The translations under genes and the position numbers were made by a program. The notes under the pieces are model-generated. The model ran no database searches. It saw only the letters and a program-made list of their open reading frames with translations, and was not told the origin of the DNA. From Bacillus fonticola (lineage in GTDB: Bacteria > Bacillota > Bacilli > Bacillales > JC228): DNA of 64,000 bases. The DNA lies in the NCBI RefSeq assembly GCF_012955605.1, contig NZ_CP052135.1, positions 104,001 to 168,000 on the forward strand, in the 5' to 3' direction. Shown here piece after piece: positions 33,166 to 42,746 of the stretch (positions are counted from its first letter, which is position 1; each line of letters begins with the position of its first letter).

Positions 33166-36100
33166 GTGAACGCATTTTTACAAGCGTTTCGTGAACAAGA
33201 AGATGTGCAATCAATTGTGGACGGGTGCAAAGAGCATTTACGAGAGCAGCTCGTTACCGGTGTGAGCGGATCGAGTCGACCTCTTCTTATGGCGACCCTT
33301 GCCAAAGAACTGCAGCGCCCCATATTAATCATGACGCACAATCAATTACAAGCCCAAAAGTATTTTGAAGATGTACTCAGTGTTTACGAAGAAGATGAAG
33401 TGTTTTTATATCCAGCCAACGAGGTACTTGCAACAGAGTTCACAACATCATCTCCCGAATTACGTGCAGAAAGACTTCGTGTTTTAGATGCGATGATGTC
33501 TGGAAAAGCATCTGTTATTATTACGCCAGTGGCGGGTGTCCGTCGCTATTTACCTGCCCCTGCCGACTGGAAAAGGGCACAGTTGTCTTTGACTGTAGGG
33601 ACAGATGTTGACGAAATGGATCGAATTAAACAGCAACTTATATTTATGGGATACGAACGATCCGACATGGTCACAACACCCGGGGAATGGAGTTTGCGAG
33701 GTGGTATTCTAGATGTCTACCCGCTAACAGAGGCTACTCCTTTGCGCATTGAGTTTTTTGATACAGAGGTGGACTCTATCCGTACATTTTCTGTAGAAGA
33801 TCAACGTTCGCTAGAGAAAAGAGACTCAGTTCACATTGGTCCAGCTGCCGAATGGATTGTTCGTGACGAGATCATGGCATCCCTTTCAGAGCGTCTAAAG
33901 GAAGAGGAAAAGGCATCTTTAACAAAGTACAAACAAGATCAGCAAAAACGGGCTCTCGTTGAGGCTGTTGAATATGATTTGGAACGTCTGCAGCAACATC
34001 ATGATCGAGAAGTTCTTTCCAAGTACATTTCCCTCGTTGATCAACACCCTGCTAGTCTTATAGATTACCTTGGTGACGATGGTGTCTTATTTCTCGATGA
34101 GTGGAGTCCCATCCAAGAAACGATTCAAACATTGGAAAAGGACGAGTTGGAATGGCATACAGGCCTCTTAGAGGAAGGTAAAACGGTGCATGCAGCTACT
34201 TACAGTCATAAAGTATTGGAGCTTCTTAAGGGAACAAGCCGACAGAAGGTGTATTTTTCCCTATTTTTGAAAAGTATGCCTAACACTCAGCCGCAAAACA
34301 TCGTGTCATTTTCCTGCAAACCAATGCAGCAATTTCATGGTCAAATGCATTTACTAAAGCAAGAACTAGATCGTTGGAAAAAGCAAGGATTTGCAGTGGT
34401 GTTTACCGCAAGTACGGAAGAAAAGGCAAAGCGAACGACGCGGGTTCTAGAAGACTATGAGATGGAAGCGACTTATCAGAGGTCAGACGAACCATTTCGA
34501 AAACACGCTGCTCAAGTAGTCGAGCTCCCATTACAGGCAGGATTTGAACTTCCTCTAATGAAGCTTGTTGTGGTTACCGAAAGTGAGTTGTTTGCTTCCA
34601 AAACGAAGCGCGCACCAAAAAGAAAACAAAAACCGATGTCTAACGCAGAACGAATAAAAAACTATTCTGAACTCCAGGCTGGGGACCACGTCGTCCACGT
34701 TCACCATGGAATTGGAAAGTACTTAGGGATCGAGACGTTAACGGTTGGTGGGGTGCACAAAGATTATTTGCACATTCGTTATCAAGGGACAGATAAGTTG
34801 TACGTTCCTGTGGAGCAAATCGATTTAGTGCAGAAGTATGTCGGTTCAGAAGGTAAAGAACCGAAGCTCTATAAACTCGGTGGCAGTGAGTGGAAGCGAG
34901 TCAAGCGGAAAGTAGAATCTTCTGTTCAGGACATTGCTGACGATCTAATCAAGCTTTACGCCGAGCGGGAAAGCTCTAAGGGGTATGCCTTTGCACCGGA
35001 TGGTGATATGCAACGAGAGTTTGAGGCGAACTTTGCCTACCAAGCGACGGAAGATCAGCTCCGATCAATTGAAGAGATCAAAGTCGATATGGAAAGAGAG
35101 CGGCCGATGGATAGGCTTCTTTGTGGAGATGTCGGTTATGGAAAAACGGAAGTGGCGATTCGAGCTGTTTTTAAAGCGATTGCAGATGGAAAGCAAGTAG
35201 CGTTTCTCGTGCCGACAACTATTCTGGCACAGCAACACTTTGAAACAATGCGCGAGCGGTTTCAAGACTTTCCAATTGAGGTTCGCTTAATGAGTCGTTT
35301 CCGTACACGTAAGGAACAACAAGAAACCGCAAAGGGTTTAAAAAATGGCACTGTTGATGTGGTGGTGGGAACTCATCGACTCCTATCCAAAGACATGGTG
35401 TATCATGATCTCGGGCTGCTGATTATTGACGAAGAGCAGCGTTTTGGAGTGACACATAAAGAGAAAATTAAACAGTTTAAGACGAACATTGATGTGCTGA
35501 CGTTGACTGCCACGCCGATTCCACGAACACTCCACATGTCTATGCTTGGTGTTCGTGATCTGTCAGTCATTGAGACACCACCAGAAAACCGATTCCCTGT
35601 CCAAACGTATGTCATGGAGTACAATGGTCCCCTTGTCAGAGAAGCCATTGAGAGAGAATTGGCGCGTCAAGGGCAAGTATACTTTTTATATAACCGAGTA
35701 GAAGACATTGAGCGGAAGGCAGAGGAGATCTCGATGCTCGTACCAGACGCAAGGGTAGCGTATGCTCACGGCAGGATGACTGAAAACGAGCTGGAGTCTG
35801 TAATTCTTCGCTTTATTGAAGGTGAGTTTGATGTGCTTGTGAGTACTACCATCATTGAGACAGGTGTTGATATTCCAAACGTGAATACTTTGCTCGTATT
35901 TGATGCGGATCGAATGGGACTTTCTCAGCTGTATCAGCTTAGAGGGCGTGTTGGTCGAACAAACCGTGTGGCGTATGCCTATTTCACGTATCGCAAAGAT
36001 AAAGTACTTACCGAGGTGGCTGAAAACCGTCTACATGCTATTAAGGAATTCACAGAACTTGGCAGCGGTTTTAAAATTGCGATGCGCGATTTATCCATAC

Positions 36101-36714
36101 GAGGAGCGGGGAATTTGTTAGGGGCTCAGCAACACGGCTTTATTGACTCGGTTGGATTTGATTTGTACTCTCAAATGTTGAAAGAAGCGATTGAAGAACG
36201 AAAAGGCGGCGTATCCAAGCAGGAAAAAGAATCTATTGAGATTGATGTGAAAGTGGATGCCTACCTGCCTGATCGCTACATTGGAGATGGTCAACAAAAA
36301 ATCGAAATGTATAAACGGTTCCGTTCCGTAAAAACACCGGAAGATGTGGAGGAGCTCGAAGCTGATCTCATCGACCGATTTGGTGAACCAACATCAGAGG
36401 TTCGAGACTTAGTGACTATCGCTCACATACGCGCGTATGGACTAGCAGGTGGGGTCAAGTTATTAGAACAAAAGGGTGATACCATTCATGTCTATTTAAC
36501 AGAGAATCATACGGCTCAAATAGACGGAGTGCGCCTATTTGAAGAAACGCAAAACTTAGGTCGTGATTTAGGCATTGGTATGGAAGGGCCAGTACTTCAT
36601 CTTTCCCTGAATTATCGAAAGCAGCCTAGTTCTGAGTGGTTACCGAAACTAGCTTCTCTCGTAAAAACTATCTTTGAATGTAAAAAAGAACCGGCATCTA
36701 CCCATGCTTCCTAA
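33166..36714 (+). CDS. mfd: Mfd, transcription-repair coupling factor
   Basis: An 1182-residue translocase that removes stalled RNA polymerase and recruits UvrA. In order: UvrB-like N-terminal module, with degenerate nucleotide-binding site (residues ~1-350); RNA polymerase-interacting CarD-like domain near 495-570 (GDHVVHVHHGIGKYLGIETL); RecG-like motor with Walker A GDVGYGKTEVA near 654, DEEQRFG near 754, and TATPIPRTL; the TRG motif region; and the C-terminal UvrA-inhibitory domain. Full length compared with about 1177 in B. subtilis. GTG start after AAGGAGCGG. Confidence 0.97.
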   Translation: MNAFLQAFREQEDVQSIVDGCKEHLREQLVTGVSGSSRPLLMATLAKELQRPILIMTHNQLQAQKYFEDVLSVYEEDEVFLYPANEVLATEFTTSSPELRAERLRVLDAMMSGKASVIITPVAGVRRYLPAPADWKRAQLSLTVGTDVDEMDRIKQQLIFMGYERSDMVTTPGEWSLRGGILDVYPLTEATPLRIEFFDTEVDSIRTFSVEDQRSLEKRDSVHIGPAAEWIVRDEIMASLSERLKEEEKASLTKYKQDQQKRALVEAVEYDLERLQQHHDREVLSKYISLVDQHPASLIDYLGDDGVLFLDEWSPIQETIQTLEKDELEWHTGLLEEGKTVHAATYSHKVLELLKGTSRQKVYFSLFLKSMPNTQPQNIVSFSCKPMQQFHGQMHLLKQELDRWKKQGFAVVFTASTEEKAKRTTRVLEDYEMEATYQRSDEPFRKHAAQVVELPLQAGFELPLMKLVVVTESELFASKTKRAPKRKQKPMSNAERIKNYSELQAGDHVVHVHHGIGKYLGIETLTVGGVHKDYLHIRYQGTDKLYVPVEQIDLVQKYVGSEGKEPKLYKLGGSEWKRVKRKVESSVQDIADDLIKLYAERESSKGYAFAPDGDMQREFEANFAYQATEDQLRSIEEIKVDMERERPMDRLLCGDVGYGKTEVAIRAVFKAIADGKQVAFLVPTTILAQQHFETMRERFQDFPIEVRLMSRFRTRKEQQETAKGLKNGTVDVVVGTHRLLSKDMVYHDLGLLIIDEEQRFGVTHKEKIKQFKTNIDVLTLTATPIPRTLHMSMLGVRDLSVIETPPENRFPVQTYVMEYNGPLVREAIERELARQGQVYFLYNRVEDIERKAEEISMLVPDARVAYAHGRMTENELESVILRFIEGEFDVLVSTTIIETGVDIPNVNTLLVFDADRMGLSQLYQLRGRVGRTNRVAYAYFTYRKDKVLTEVAENRLHAIKEFTELGSGFKIAMRDLSIRGAGNLLGAQQHGFIDSVGFDLYSQMLKEAIEERKGGVSKQEKESIEIDVKVDAYLPDRYIGDGQQKIEMYKRFRSVKTPEDVEELEADLIDRFGEPTSEVRDLVTIAHIRAYGLAGGVKLLEQKGDTIHVYLTENHTAQIDGVRLFEETQNLGRDLGIGMEGPVLHLSLNYRKQPSSEWLPKLASLVKTIFECKKEPASTHAS

Positions 36715-36724
36715 GCGTTTTTCA

Positions 36725-36761
36725 ACCACCCTTTTCTATTGTCGAAAAAGGGTGGTTTTTT
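36725..36761 (+). terminator. mfd terminator
   Basis: ACCACCCTTTT/AAAAGGGTGGT stem followed by TTTTT. Confidence 0.9.
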
Positions 36762-36819
36762 ATATTCACATGACATATTTTGTCGATTGAGCATAATTTT
36801 GCACGTAATATCGAAACAT

Positions 36820-36849
36820 GTATACACAGGTTTTTCGGCATTCATACTA
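36820..36849 (+). promoter_or_regulatory. Sigma-G promoter of spoVT
   Basis: GTATA (36820-36824), exactly 18 bp, then CATACTA (36843-36849), a full match to the sigma-G consensus. It implies an unusually long leader of about 180 nt before the ATG at 37038; I see no terminator or known riboswitch in it. Confidence 0.75.
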
Positions 36850-37037
36850 CGTGCCTGAATGGGTTGGAAGTGTACATAGCAATGAAGTCACTGCAGTGAA
36901 TCACTGGCAATCCAGAAAAATTGTTGCTGGAGAAGTGCATAGAACTTTCCAAGTGAAAAATACTAAAGGCAACATCAGGCAAACTTATTTGCTTGCCAAG
37001 AAGAATCTAATCATCAGATGAAAGAGAGGCAACAAAG

Positions 37038-37574
37038 ATGAAAGCAACCGGTATCGTTCGTCGTATTGATGATTTAGGACGCGTCGTAATTCCAAAGGAG
37101 ATTCGAAGAACATTACGAATTCGTGAGGGAGATCCACTCGAAATTTTTGTTGATCGAGACGGCGAAGTAATTTTGAAGAAATATTCTCCAATTTCTGAGT
37201 TAGGCAATTTTGCAAAAGAATACGCGGAGGCGCTCTATGATAGTCTCGGCAGTCCGGTCATTGTATGCGATCGTGACACGGTCATTTCAGTGGCGGGGGG
37301 CTCTAAGAAAGAATATTTAACAAAGCCTATTTCTGAAAAGGTCGAAAGTGTCTTAGAAAACCGCTCTTCTACTTTAGTAACTGAGCAAGGATCTGTGGCA
37401 TTAGTTGACGGATATGAGGAGTCCATTTCCTCGTATACGATCGGACCAATCGTTGCAAACGGCGACCCGATCGGAGCAGTTATTATTTATTCGAAAGAGG
37501 AAACATTAGGTGAAGTAGAACATAAAGCAGTCGAAACAGCTGCCGGTTTTCTTGCGCGTCAAATGGAGCAATAA
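37038..37574 (+). CDS. spoVT: SpoVT, forespore transcription regulator
   Basis: A 178-residue protein: AbrB-type swapped-hairpin DNA-binding domain (residues 1-50, ATGIVRRIDDLGRVVIPKEI) plus a GAF-like domain (about 55-178). SpoVT tunes sigma-G genes late in the forespore, both up and down. Its DNA-binding half is a paralogue of AbrB at 16.0 kb in this same window. ATG after GAGAGGCAAC. The dedicated sigma-G promoter lies 190 bp upstream. Confidence 0.96.
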   Translation: MKATGIVRRIDDLGRVVIPKEIRRTLRIREGDPLEIFVDRDGEVILKKYSPISELGNFAKEYAEALYDSLGSPVIVCDRDTVISVAGGSKKEYLTKPISEKVESVLENRSSTLVTEQGSVALVDGYEESISSYTIGPIVANGDPIGAVIIYSKEETLGEVEHKAVETAAGFLARQMEQ

Positions 37575-37771
37575 TTCATTATTTCCTCGAGTCTACACGA
37601 AGTGGGTCAAAAAGGCGTTCGTTCGCAAGGAAGCAAGTGGATCGGCGTTGTGCTCGCAAGGATGCGAGTATGCCTGTATTACGCCAAGGACTGCCCGAAA
37701 TTTTTACTGATGTCGCGAAGTTAGACACGGTACCTTGCTAGCGTCCCCGACTTTAGCCTTTCAATCCTATT
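37575..37771 (+). other. Gene-free stretch with an imperfect ~31-bp duplication
   Basis: GGCGTTCGTTCGCAAGGAAG (37613) is followed by GGCGTTGTGCTCGCAAGGATG (37644), a degenerate direct repeat. CTCGCA/TGCGAG (37654-37669) can form a hairpin. Nothing else is recognised. Confidence 0.4.
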
Positions 37772-37808
37772 CAAAAGCCATCCCTACATTTTGTGGGGAT
37801 GGCTTTTC
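37772..37808 (+). terminator. spoVT-distal terminator
   Basis: AAAAGCCATCCCTACA/TGTGGGGATGGCTTTT: a strong, nearly symmetric hairpin with T and A runs on the two sides. Confidence 0.8.
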
Positions 37809-37901
37809 CGTGTCTAAAAGTGGGATGCAGAGGCATTGTAAATCAGCCGGCTAGTCTATGCTATAATCAAGGTTGACTGAATCGACGGAGTGACAAAGCA
37901 C

Positions 37902-39428
37902 ATGAGAAAATCATTGCAGGGAGCCTCCTTATTGTTAGTGGCTGCCGTTATTATAAAGGGAATGAGCGCTATGTACCGCGTTCCTTATCAAAATATGGTA
38001 GGAGACGAAGGGTTCTATGTGTATCAACAGATCTACCCGTTTTACGCCCTCGTTCTTGCCTTCATGACGACTGGATTTCCTGTAGCCCTCTCCTTCCTCC
38101 TTGTGTCATCAACTACCGATGAAGAAGCACAGCAAAAGGAATGGACAAGCTGGACGGGTCTCTTTGTCCTAGGTATTTTAGGGTGGAGTTTGTTCTTTTT
38201 TGGTGCAGGCTGGTGGGCCGCTTTGCTAAGGGATGACCAGTTGACCCCGTTGTTCCGCGTGTTTTCCTTTTTGTTTTGGTGGTTACCGTTTCTTTCAATT
38301 ATTCGTGGCAATCAGCAAGCACGTCAGGATATGATGCCCACCGCAGTAAGTCAGTTGATAGAGCAGTTTGTACGTATGCTTGTGATCGTGACAGGAACGT
38401 ACCTTCTTTGGAGAGCTGGAGAAAGTGTCTATACGATTGGGACAGTAGCCATAGGTGGTTCCGTTGTCGGTGCATTCGGTGCATTCCTTTTCCTTACGTT
38501 CTTACTGCTATTTCGTCGTCAAGCAATTTTTCCTCGTCGGCTGACAAAAAGGTCTTATTGGGACAGCCGGTTTTTCATACGCGTGCTTGTTTATGCAGTT
38601 GTATCAGTTTGTACGGTATCGCTGTTTGTGTTGTTTCAGCTTGTGGATGCACTTTTTATCTATCAAGTACTTGTAGAGACGGGAATGACAGAGGTGAGTG
38701 CACGCATCGAAAAGGGTGTGTTTGACCGTGGCCAGCCTCTTCTCCAGATAGGTTTAGTGATCGCAACAAGCGTAGCGTTAGCGTTCACTCCTTCTTTGAC
38801 AAAACAATCTATAGTGAAGAAAAAGAAGGCTTTTACTTTAATGGTGAGGTATACAATTGTTTTAGCAGTACCGGCAACGGTTGGGCTCCTTCTACTTATG
38901 AAACCAATCAACGTTATGTTGTTCACAAATGACCTAGGAACAAAGACGTTGCAAGTGCTGTCTCTATCTTTAGTATTCGGTTCTTTAGCCATTGTCGGAT
39001 TAACTGTACTTCAAACGGAACAACGATGGCGAGTCTTAACTGGATTTTTAGGAGGGGCTTTTTTTGTTAAAGCAACTGCGACGTTACTGTTAACCGCATA
39101 TTGGGGGACATTTGGAGCTGCGTGGGCAACCGTGATCGCTTCAGTGGCGGTATGTATAGGAGTAGGCGTTTGTTTACGACCTTATATTGAGACCATTGAT
39201 TTCTCGGTCTATACGACAGTAGGACAGTCCGTACTCGTAATGGGGTCTATTGTGGCGGTCATCCAACTGGTATGGCCTGAAGGGGATGGACGAATTGTGG
39301 CCGGCGTCGGGGTGCTGATCAGTGCTGGTGTAGGGGCAATCGTATACTTCGTTATGCTTTGGCAAACATCGTTTCTCTCCCTATCGGAAAAAGAGGCTAT
39401 ATTTGACTGGTTACAGAAACGAAAGTAA
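37902..39428 (+). CDS. yabM: YabM, MOP-superfamily polysaccharide/lipid flippase
   Basis: A 508-residue integral membrane protein with about 13-14 hydrophobic segments, of the MurJ/SpoVB-like branch of the multidrug/oligosaccharidyl-lipid/polysaccharide exporter superfamily. The opening RKSLQGASLLLVAAVIIKGM and the Arg in MYRVPYQNMVGDEG (near residue 28) are conserved in the SpoVB group. By family it flips a lipid-linked sugar across the membrane; the substrate is unknown. ATG 37902 is preferred over GTG 37890, which abuts its own CGGAG. yabN follows after 33 bp. Confidence 0.88.
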   Translation: MRKSLQGASLLLVAAVIIKGMSAMYRVPYQNMVGDEGFYVYQQIYPFYALVLAFMTTGFPVALSFLLVSSTTDEEAQQKEWTSWTGLFVLGILGWSLFFFGAGWWAALLRDDQLTPLFRVFSFLFWWLPFLSIIRGNQQARQDMMPTAVSQLIEQFVRMLVIVTGTYLLWRAGESVYTIGTVAIGGSVVGAFGAFLFLTFLLLFRRQAIFPRRLTKRSYWDSRFFIRVLVYAVVSVCTVSLFVLFQLVDALFIYQVLVETGMTEVSARIEKGVFDRGQPLLQIGLVIATSVALAFTPSLTKQSIVKKKKAFTLMVRYTIVLAVPATVGLLLLMKPINVMLFTNDLGTKTLQVLSLSLVFGSLAIVGLTVLQTEQRWRVLTGFLGGAFFVKATATLLLTAYWGTFGAAWATVIASVAVCIGVGVCLRPYIETIDFSVYTTVGQSVLVMGSIVAVIQLVWPEGDGRIVAGVGVLISAGVGAIVYFVMLWQTSFLSLSEKEAIFDWLQKRK

Positions 39429-39461
39429 TTCTAGAGTTTGGATAAAGAGGAGTTGTTCTAA

Positions 39462-40949
39462 TTGGGAAAGATAACAATTATCGGTTTAGGGGCTGGAAAT
39501 CTCAATCAGCTTCCACTCGGAATATATCGCTTTGTAACACAACAATCGGAAATATTCGTCCGAACCGTAGATCACCCTGTAGTAACAGAGCTACAGCAAG
39601 AAGGTGTCACGTTCGAGGGATACGACTGGATTTATGAAGAAGAGGAAACGTTTGAACGCGTGTACGAGCGCATTGTGGCAGACCTTACTACACGTAGTCA
39701 AACAAAGGATATTACATACGCAGTACCAGGCCACCCAGTTGTAGCAGAGCAAACAACAGTGATGTTACGTAATTTGGCTGCTAAAGGAGAAGTAAACGTC
39801 CAAATCCTTGGCGGACAAAGCTTCCTTGATGATCTTTTCCAAAGTATAGGCGTCGATCCTGTGGAGGGATTCTTGTTTTTAGACGGAACCCAACTGTCAG
39901 CCCAAGCGTTTACGTTACGACAGCATGTAGTGATTTCTCAATTATATAGTCGATTTGTTGCGGCAGATGTGAAGTTGACCCTTATGGAGCGTTATGCCGA
40001 CGATCACCTTGTTACGATTATTTCGGATGCTGGCTTGCCGACAGAAACGAAAGATACAGTTCCTCTGTTCGAATTGGATCACGAAGAGAAATTTCATAAC
40101 CGCACGTCACTCTATGTACCGCCAATTAAAGAACAAAGTGGACGATACCACTTGTTGGACACCTTACAGGAAATTGTGGCAACCCTACGTGCGCCAGGCG
40201 GATGCCCGTGGGATCGAAAACAAACCCATGCAACCCTAAAGCAGTATTTGTTAGAAGAAAGTCATGAGTTTTTGGCAGCCGTAGATGAAGAAGACTCTGA
40301 GGAAATGGCGAAAGAATTAGGAGACGTTCTTTTGCAAATCATGCTCCATGCACAAATTGCCGAGGAAGAAGGAACATTCACGCTACAAGAAGTTATTTCA
40401 AACGTTAGCGAAAAGATGGTACGCCGTCATCCTCACGTCTTTGGAGGAGAAACAGCCAACACTGTCGAAGAAGTGATGAAGAGCTGGCATGAAATTAAAG
40501 CAGAAGAAGTGCAGGATGCGAAACACGAATCTTTATTGGATGTGGTGCCAAAAGGGTTAGCTAACCTCATGCAGGCATACGATCTCCAGAAAAAGGCTGC
40601 CAAAGTCGGGTTTGATTGGGGAGATGTGGCAGGTGCTGTAGGGAAGTTTCAGGAGGAATGGGATGAATGGCTACAAGCTCATCACTCATACGAGCAGGAA
40701 TCGACTCCAGAACATAAGGCGCATGCTATCGAAGAGTTCGGAGACGTTCTTTTCACACTAATCAATGTAGCAAGACTGGCAAAAGTGTACCCCGAGGAAG
40801 CGATGCACGTGGCGAATGAAAAGTTCCGAAGACGCTTTGGGGATATGGAACAACTAGCAGAAGCAAACGGAGAAGCGCTCGATCAACTGTCATTTGAGAA
40901 ATTAGAACAATACTGGCAACAGGCAAAACGGAAGGAGACGCTGAATTAA
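39462..40949 (+). CDS. yabN: YabN, tetrapyrrole-methylase-like / MazG fusion
   Basis: A 495-residue fusion. Residues 1-~220 are a SAM-dependent tetrapyrrole methylase fold (ITIIGLGAGNLNQLPLGIYR, TYAVPGHPVVAEQTT). Residues ~230-490 are a MazG nucleotide pyrophosphohydrolase with GGCPWDRKQTHATLKQYLLE and the metal-binding EESHEFLAAVDEED and EELGDVL-type motifs, in two copies as in E. coli MazG. The MazG part hydrolyses NTPs to NMP and PPi; the role of the methylase part is unknown. TTG start after AGAGGAGTTG. The stop directly abuts the rqcP ATG. Confidence 0.93.
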   Translation: MGKITIIGLGAGNLNQLPLGIYRFVTQQSEIFVRTVDHPVVTELQQEGVTFEGYDWIYEEEETFERVYERIVADLTTRSQTKDITYAVPGHPVVAEQTTVMLRNLAAKGEVNVQILGGQSFLDDLFQSIGVDPVEGFLFLDGTQLSAQAFTLRQHVVISQLYSRFVAADVKLTLMERYADDHLVTIISDAGLPTETKDTVPLFELDHEEKFHNRTSLYVPPIKEQSGRYHLLDTLQEIVATLRAPGGCPWDRKQTHATLKQYLLEESHEFLAAVDEEDSEEMAKELGDVLLQIMLHAQIAEEEGTFTLQEVISNVSEKMVRRHPHVFGGETANTVEEVMKSWHEIKAEEVQDAKHESLLDVVPKGLANLMQAYDLQKKAAKVGFDWGDVAGAVGKFQEEWDEWLQAHHSYEQESTPEHKAHAIEEFGDVLFTLINVARLAKVYPEEAMHVANEKFRRRFGDMEQLAEANGEALDQLSFEKLEQYWQQAKRKETLN

Positions 40950-41216
40950 ATGCGTTTAGACAAATATTTAAAGGTGTCACGACTCATCAAGCGAAGAACG
41001 CTCGCTAAGGAAGTGGCAGACAAAGGAAGAATTCAAGTCAATGGACAGACAGCTAAAGCAGGTACTGTCATTAAGGAAGGAGACGAGCTTTCACTGCAAC
41101 TTGGTCCGCGTAAAATGACTGTGCGTGTAACAGGTGTGAAAGAACATGCTTCAAAAGAGGAAGCGAATTCTTTATATGAGATTTTGAAAGAGGAAAGAGT
41201 CAAAGAAGACGTGTAG
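40950..41216 (+). CDS. rqcP: RqcP (YabO), S4-domain ribosome quality-control factor
   Basis: An 88-residue S4 RNA-binding protein (MRLDKYLKVSRLIKRRTLAK, GRIQVNGQTAKAGTVIKEGD). B. subtilis RqcP assists RqcH in adding poly-alanine tails to nascent chains stalled on 50S subunits; it is the Hsp15 counterpart. The ATG follows the yabN stop with no gap, so translation is coupled. Confidence 0.92.
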   Translation: MRLDKYLKVSRLIKRRTLAKEVADKGRIQVNGQTAKAGTVIKEGDELSLQLGPRKMTVRVTGVKEHASKEEANSLYEILKEERVKEDV

Positions 41217-41244
41217 AAGATACCCCCCGTTAGCAAGAGAGCTT

Positions 41245-41274
41245 GTTCTAATCTTGCGCGCTCTCTCATAGGTT
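41245..41274 (+). promoter_or_regulatory. Weak candidate sigma-E promoter of yabP
   Basis: GTTCTAAT (41245-41252), a 14-bp spacer and CATAGGTT (41267-41274). Spacing is right for mother-cell sigma-E (GKMATATT/CATACAAT), but each box has two or three mismatches. Two hairpins (AGAGAGC/GCTCTCT and GACTCT/AGAGTC) lie nearby. Confidence 0.3.
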
Positions 41275-41331
41275 AAAGCAAAAGCCGACTCTAAAAGGGC
41301 CACCAGAGTCTAGACCTAGAGGGGGAGAACG

Positions 41332-41625
41332 ATGAATCAATATCAAGATCAAAAAACAGTAGTGAAAGACCACGATGTTATTATGCGTGGACGTCGTTTA
41401 GTAGACATTACAGGAGTCAAACAAGTGGAAAGCTTTGATAATGAAGAGTTCCTTCTGGAAACAGTCATGGGCTTCCTGGTGATTCGTGGAGAAAACCTTC
41501 ATATGAAAAATTTAGACGTAGACAAAGGAGTTGTCAGCATTAAAGGGCGCGTCTTTGATCTCGTGTATATTGATCAGCAGCCTGGGGAGAAAGCTAAAGG
41601 CCTTTTTAGCAAGTTGTTTAAATGA
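41332..41625 (+). CDS. yabP: YabP, sporulation protein
   Basis: A 97-residue YabP-family protein: small, beta-rich, no membrane segment. HDVIMRGRRLVDITGVKQVESFDNEEFLLET and LHMKNLDVDKGVVSIKG form the core. In B. subtilis the yabP-yabQ pair is made under sigma-E and is needed for sporulation (yabQ for cortex). ATG after GAGGGGGAGAACG. Its stop overlaps the yabQ start by 4 bp. Confidence 0.92.
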   Translation: MNQYQDQKTVVKDHDVIMRGRRLVDITGVKQVESFDNEEFLLETVMGFLVIRGENLHMKNLDVDKGVVSIKGRVFDLVYIDQQPGEKAKGLFSKLFK

Positions 41626-42248
41626 GCCTTTCCGTTCAATTTGCAACCATGCTCACCATGATAGGGATGGGTGGCTTTTTTGGGGCCTCCATGGATACGT
41701 ATACACGACTCTTTATCCGAAAAAAGCGCCCACGGTGGATTGTTTTCCTCCATGATGTCCTGTTTTGGATTTTCCAAGGTTTACTAATTTTTTACGTGTT
41801 GTTTTTAGTAAACGAAGGGGAAGTCCGTATTTATGTGTTTTTAGCGCTCCTTTGTGGGTTTGCTGCCTATCAAAGCTTACTAAAATCCATCTATCTTTTT
41901 ACATTAGAACGAACGATACGCCTTATTGTTAATGCGTATCGTTTGGGCATACGCATTGGACAAACCGTTATCATTCGTCCCGTTCAAGCTATCATCGTCG
42001 CTTTGTTGTCTTTCGTTTTGATGATCGGAAGGGGTCTTTATACTCTTGTACTTTTCGTAGCGAAGTTTATAATAGGATTTGTTAAAGTGTTGTTGAGTCC
42101 ATTTTGGAAGCTTTTGCTCTGGATGATTCCACATTCTTTTCAAGATAAAACAAAAAAATTTTTTCTGCAGTTTGCAGGATTTTTCCGTTCAGTGAAGAAC
42201 ACTTTGTATACAAAAGTTTGGAAGAGAATATTCCAACGAAAAGAATAA
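41622..42248 (+). CDS. yabQ: YabQ, spore cortex biosynthesis membrane protein
   Basis: A 208-residue membrane protein. Hydrophobic segments are at about 5-25, 40-62 and 66-85, with a further one near 125-150, ending in a basic tail (RSVKNTLYTKVWKRIFQRKE). It matches the YabQ family required for cortex formation, localised to the forespore outer membrane in B. subtilis. The ATG sits inside the yabP stop (ATGA), so both are translated as a pair. Confidence 0.9.
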   Translation: MSLSVQFATMLTMIGMGGFFGASMDTYTRLFIRKKRPRWIVFLHDVLFWIFQGLLIFYVLFLVNEGEVRIYVFLALLCGFAAYQSLLKSIYLFTLERTIRLIVNAYRLGIRIGQTVIIRPVQAIIVALLSFVLMIGRGLYTLVLFVAKFIIGFVKVLLSPFWKLLLWMIPHSFQDKTKKFFLQFAGFFRSVKNTLYTKVWKRIFQRKE

Positions 42249-42329
42249 AAAGTATCATGTTCAAAAGGGGGATAAGTTATATTCCTAGACTCTTTGAACA
42301 TCCTCTATAAGGAAGGGAAGGAGTAGCAG

Positions 42330-42692
42330 ATGACCGGAAACGTAACCCCTCTTCGTGAACAGCAACAAAGAGAATGGTCACAACAAGATGAACAGCGACG
42401 TAAAAAGCGAAAGTACCTTGTACGCCGTCTCACTATGCTCTTTCTAGTTACCTTTCTTGCTGGAGGGGCCCTCATAACAGGTCTAGTTGTACAAGCACAG
42501 ACAAAGGTAACGAAACAAGAACAATATATAGAGCTCCAGGAAAAACTCTCGACACTGGAACAGGAGCAGCAGGACTTAGAGAACCAAATCGAGAAATTAA
42601 ACGATGACGAGTATGTAGGCAAGCTTGCCCGTGAAGAATATTACTTATCAGACGATAACGAAATCATTTTCTCATTACCAGATGATGAGTAG
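42330..42692 (+). CDS. divIC: DivIC, cell-division protein
   Basis: A 120-residue bitopic protein: cytoplasmic basic N-terminus (residues 1-32), one membrane segment (about 33-55) and an extracellular coiled coil (KQEQYIELQEKLSTLEQEQQ, about 60-95), then LAREEYYLSDDNEIIFSLP. It forms the DivIB-DivIC-FtsL complex that activates septal wall synthesis. ATG after GGAAGGGAAGGAG. A terminator ends the unit. Confidence 0.94.
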   Translation: MTGNVTPLREQQQREWSQQDEQRRKKRKYLVRRLTMLFLVTFLAGGALITGLVVQAQTKVTKQEQYIELQEKLSTLEQEQQDLENQIEKLNDDEYVGKLAREEYYLSDDNEIIFSLPDDE

Positions 42693-42696
42693 AATG

Positions 42697-42746
42697 TGCG
42701 CGTGTCAGTCGTCTGTCCTCGGACATTCAATTGACACGCTTTTTTG
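42697..42746 (+). terminator. divIC terminator
   Basis: GCGTGTCA (42699) pairs with TTGACACGC around a loop that has its own small hairpin, then TTTTTT. The 3' arm contains the -35 of the yabR promoter. Confidence 0.75.

Noticed and set aside
36818..37021. 67-codon ORF between mfd and spoVT
   Set aside because: Its start codon lies within the sigma-G promoter of spoVT, so the transcript would not contain it, and it has no ribosome site.
41217..41331. Hairpins AGAGAGC/GCTCTCT and GACTCT/AGAGTC as terminators of the yabN-rqcP unit
   Set aside because: Neither is followed by a T run.
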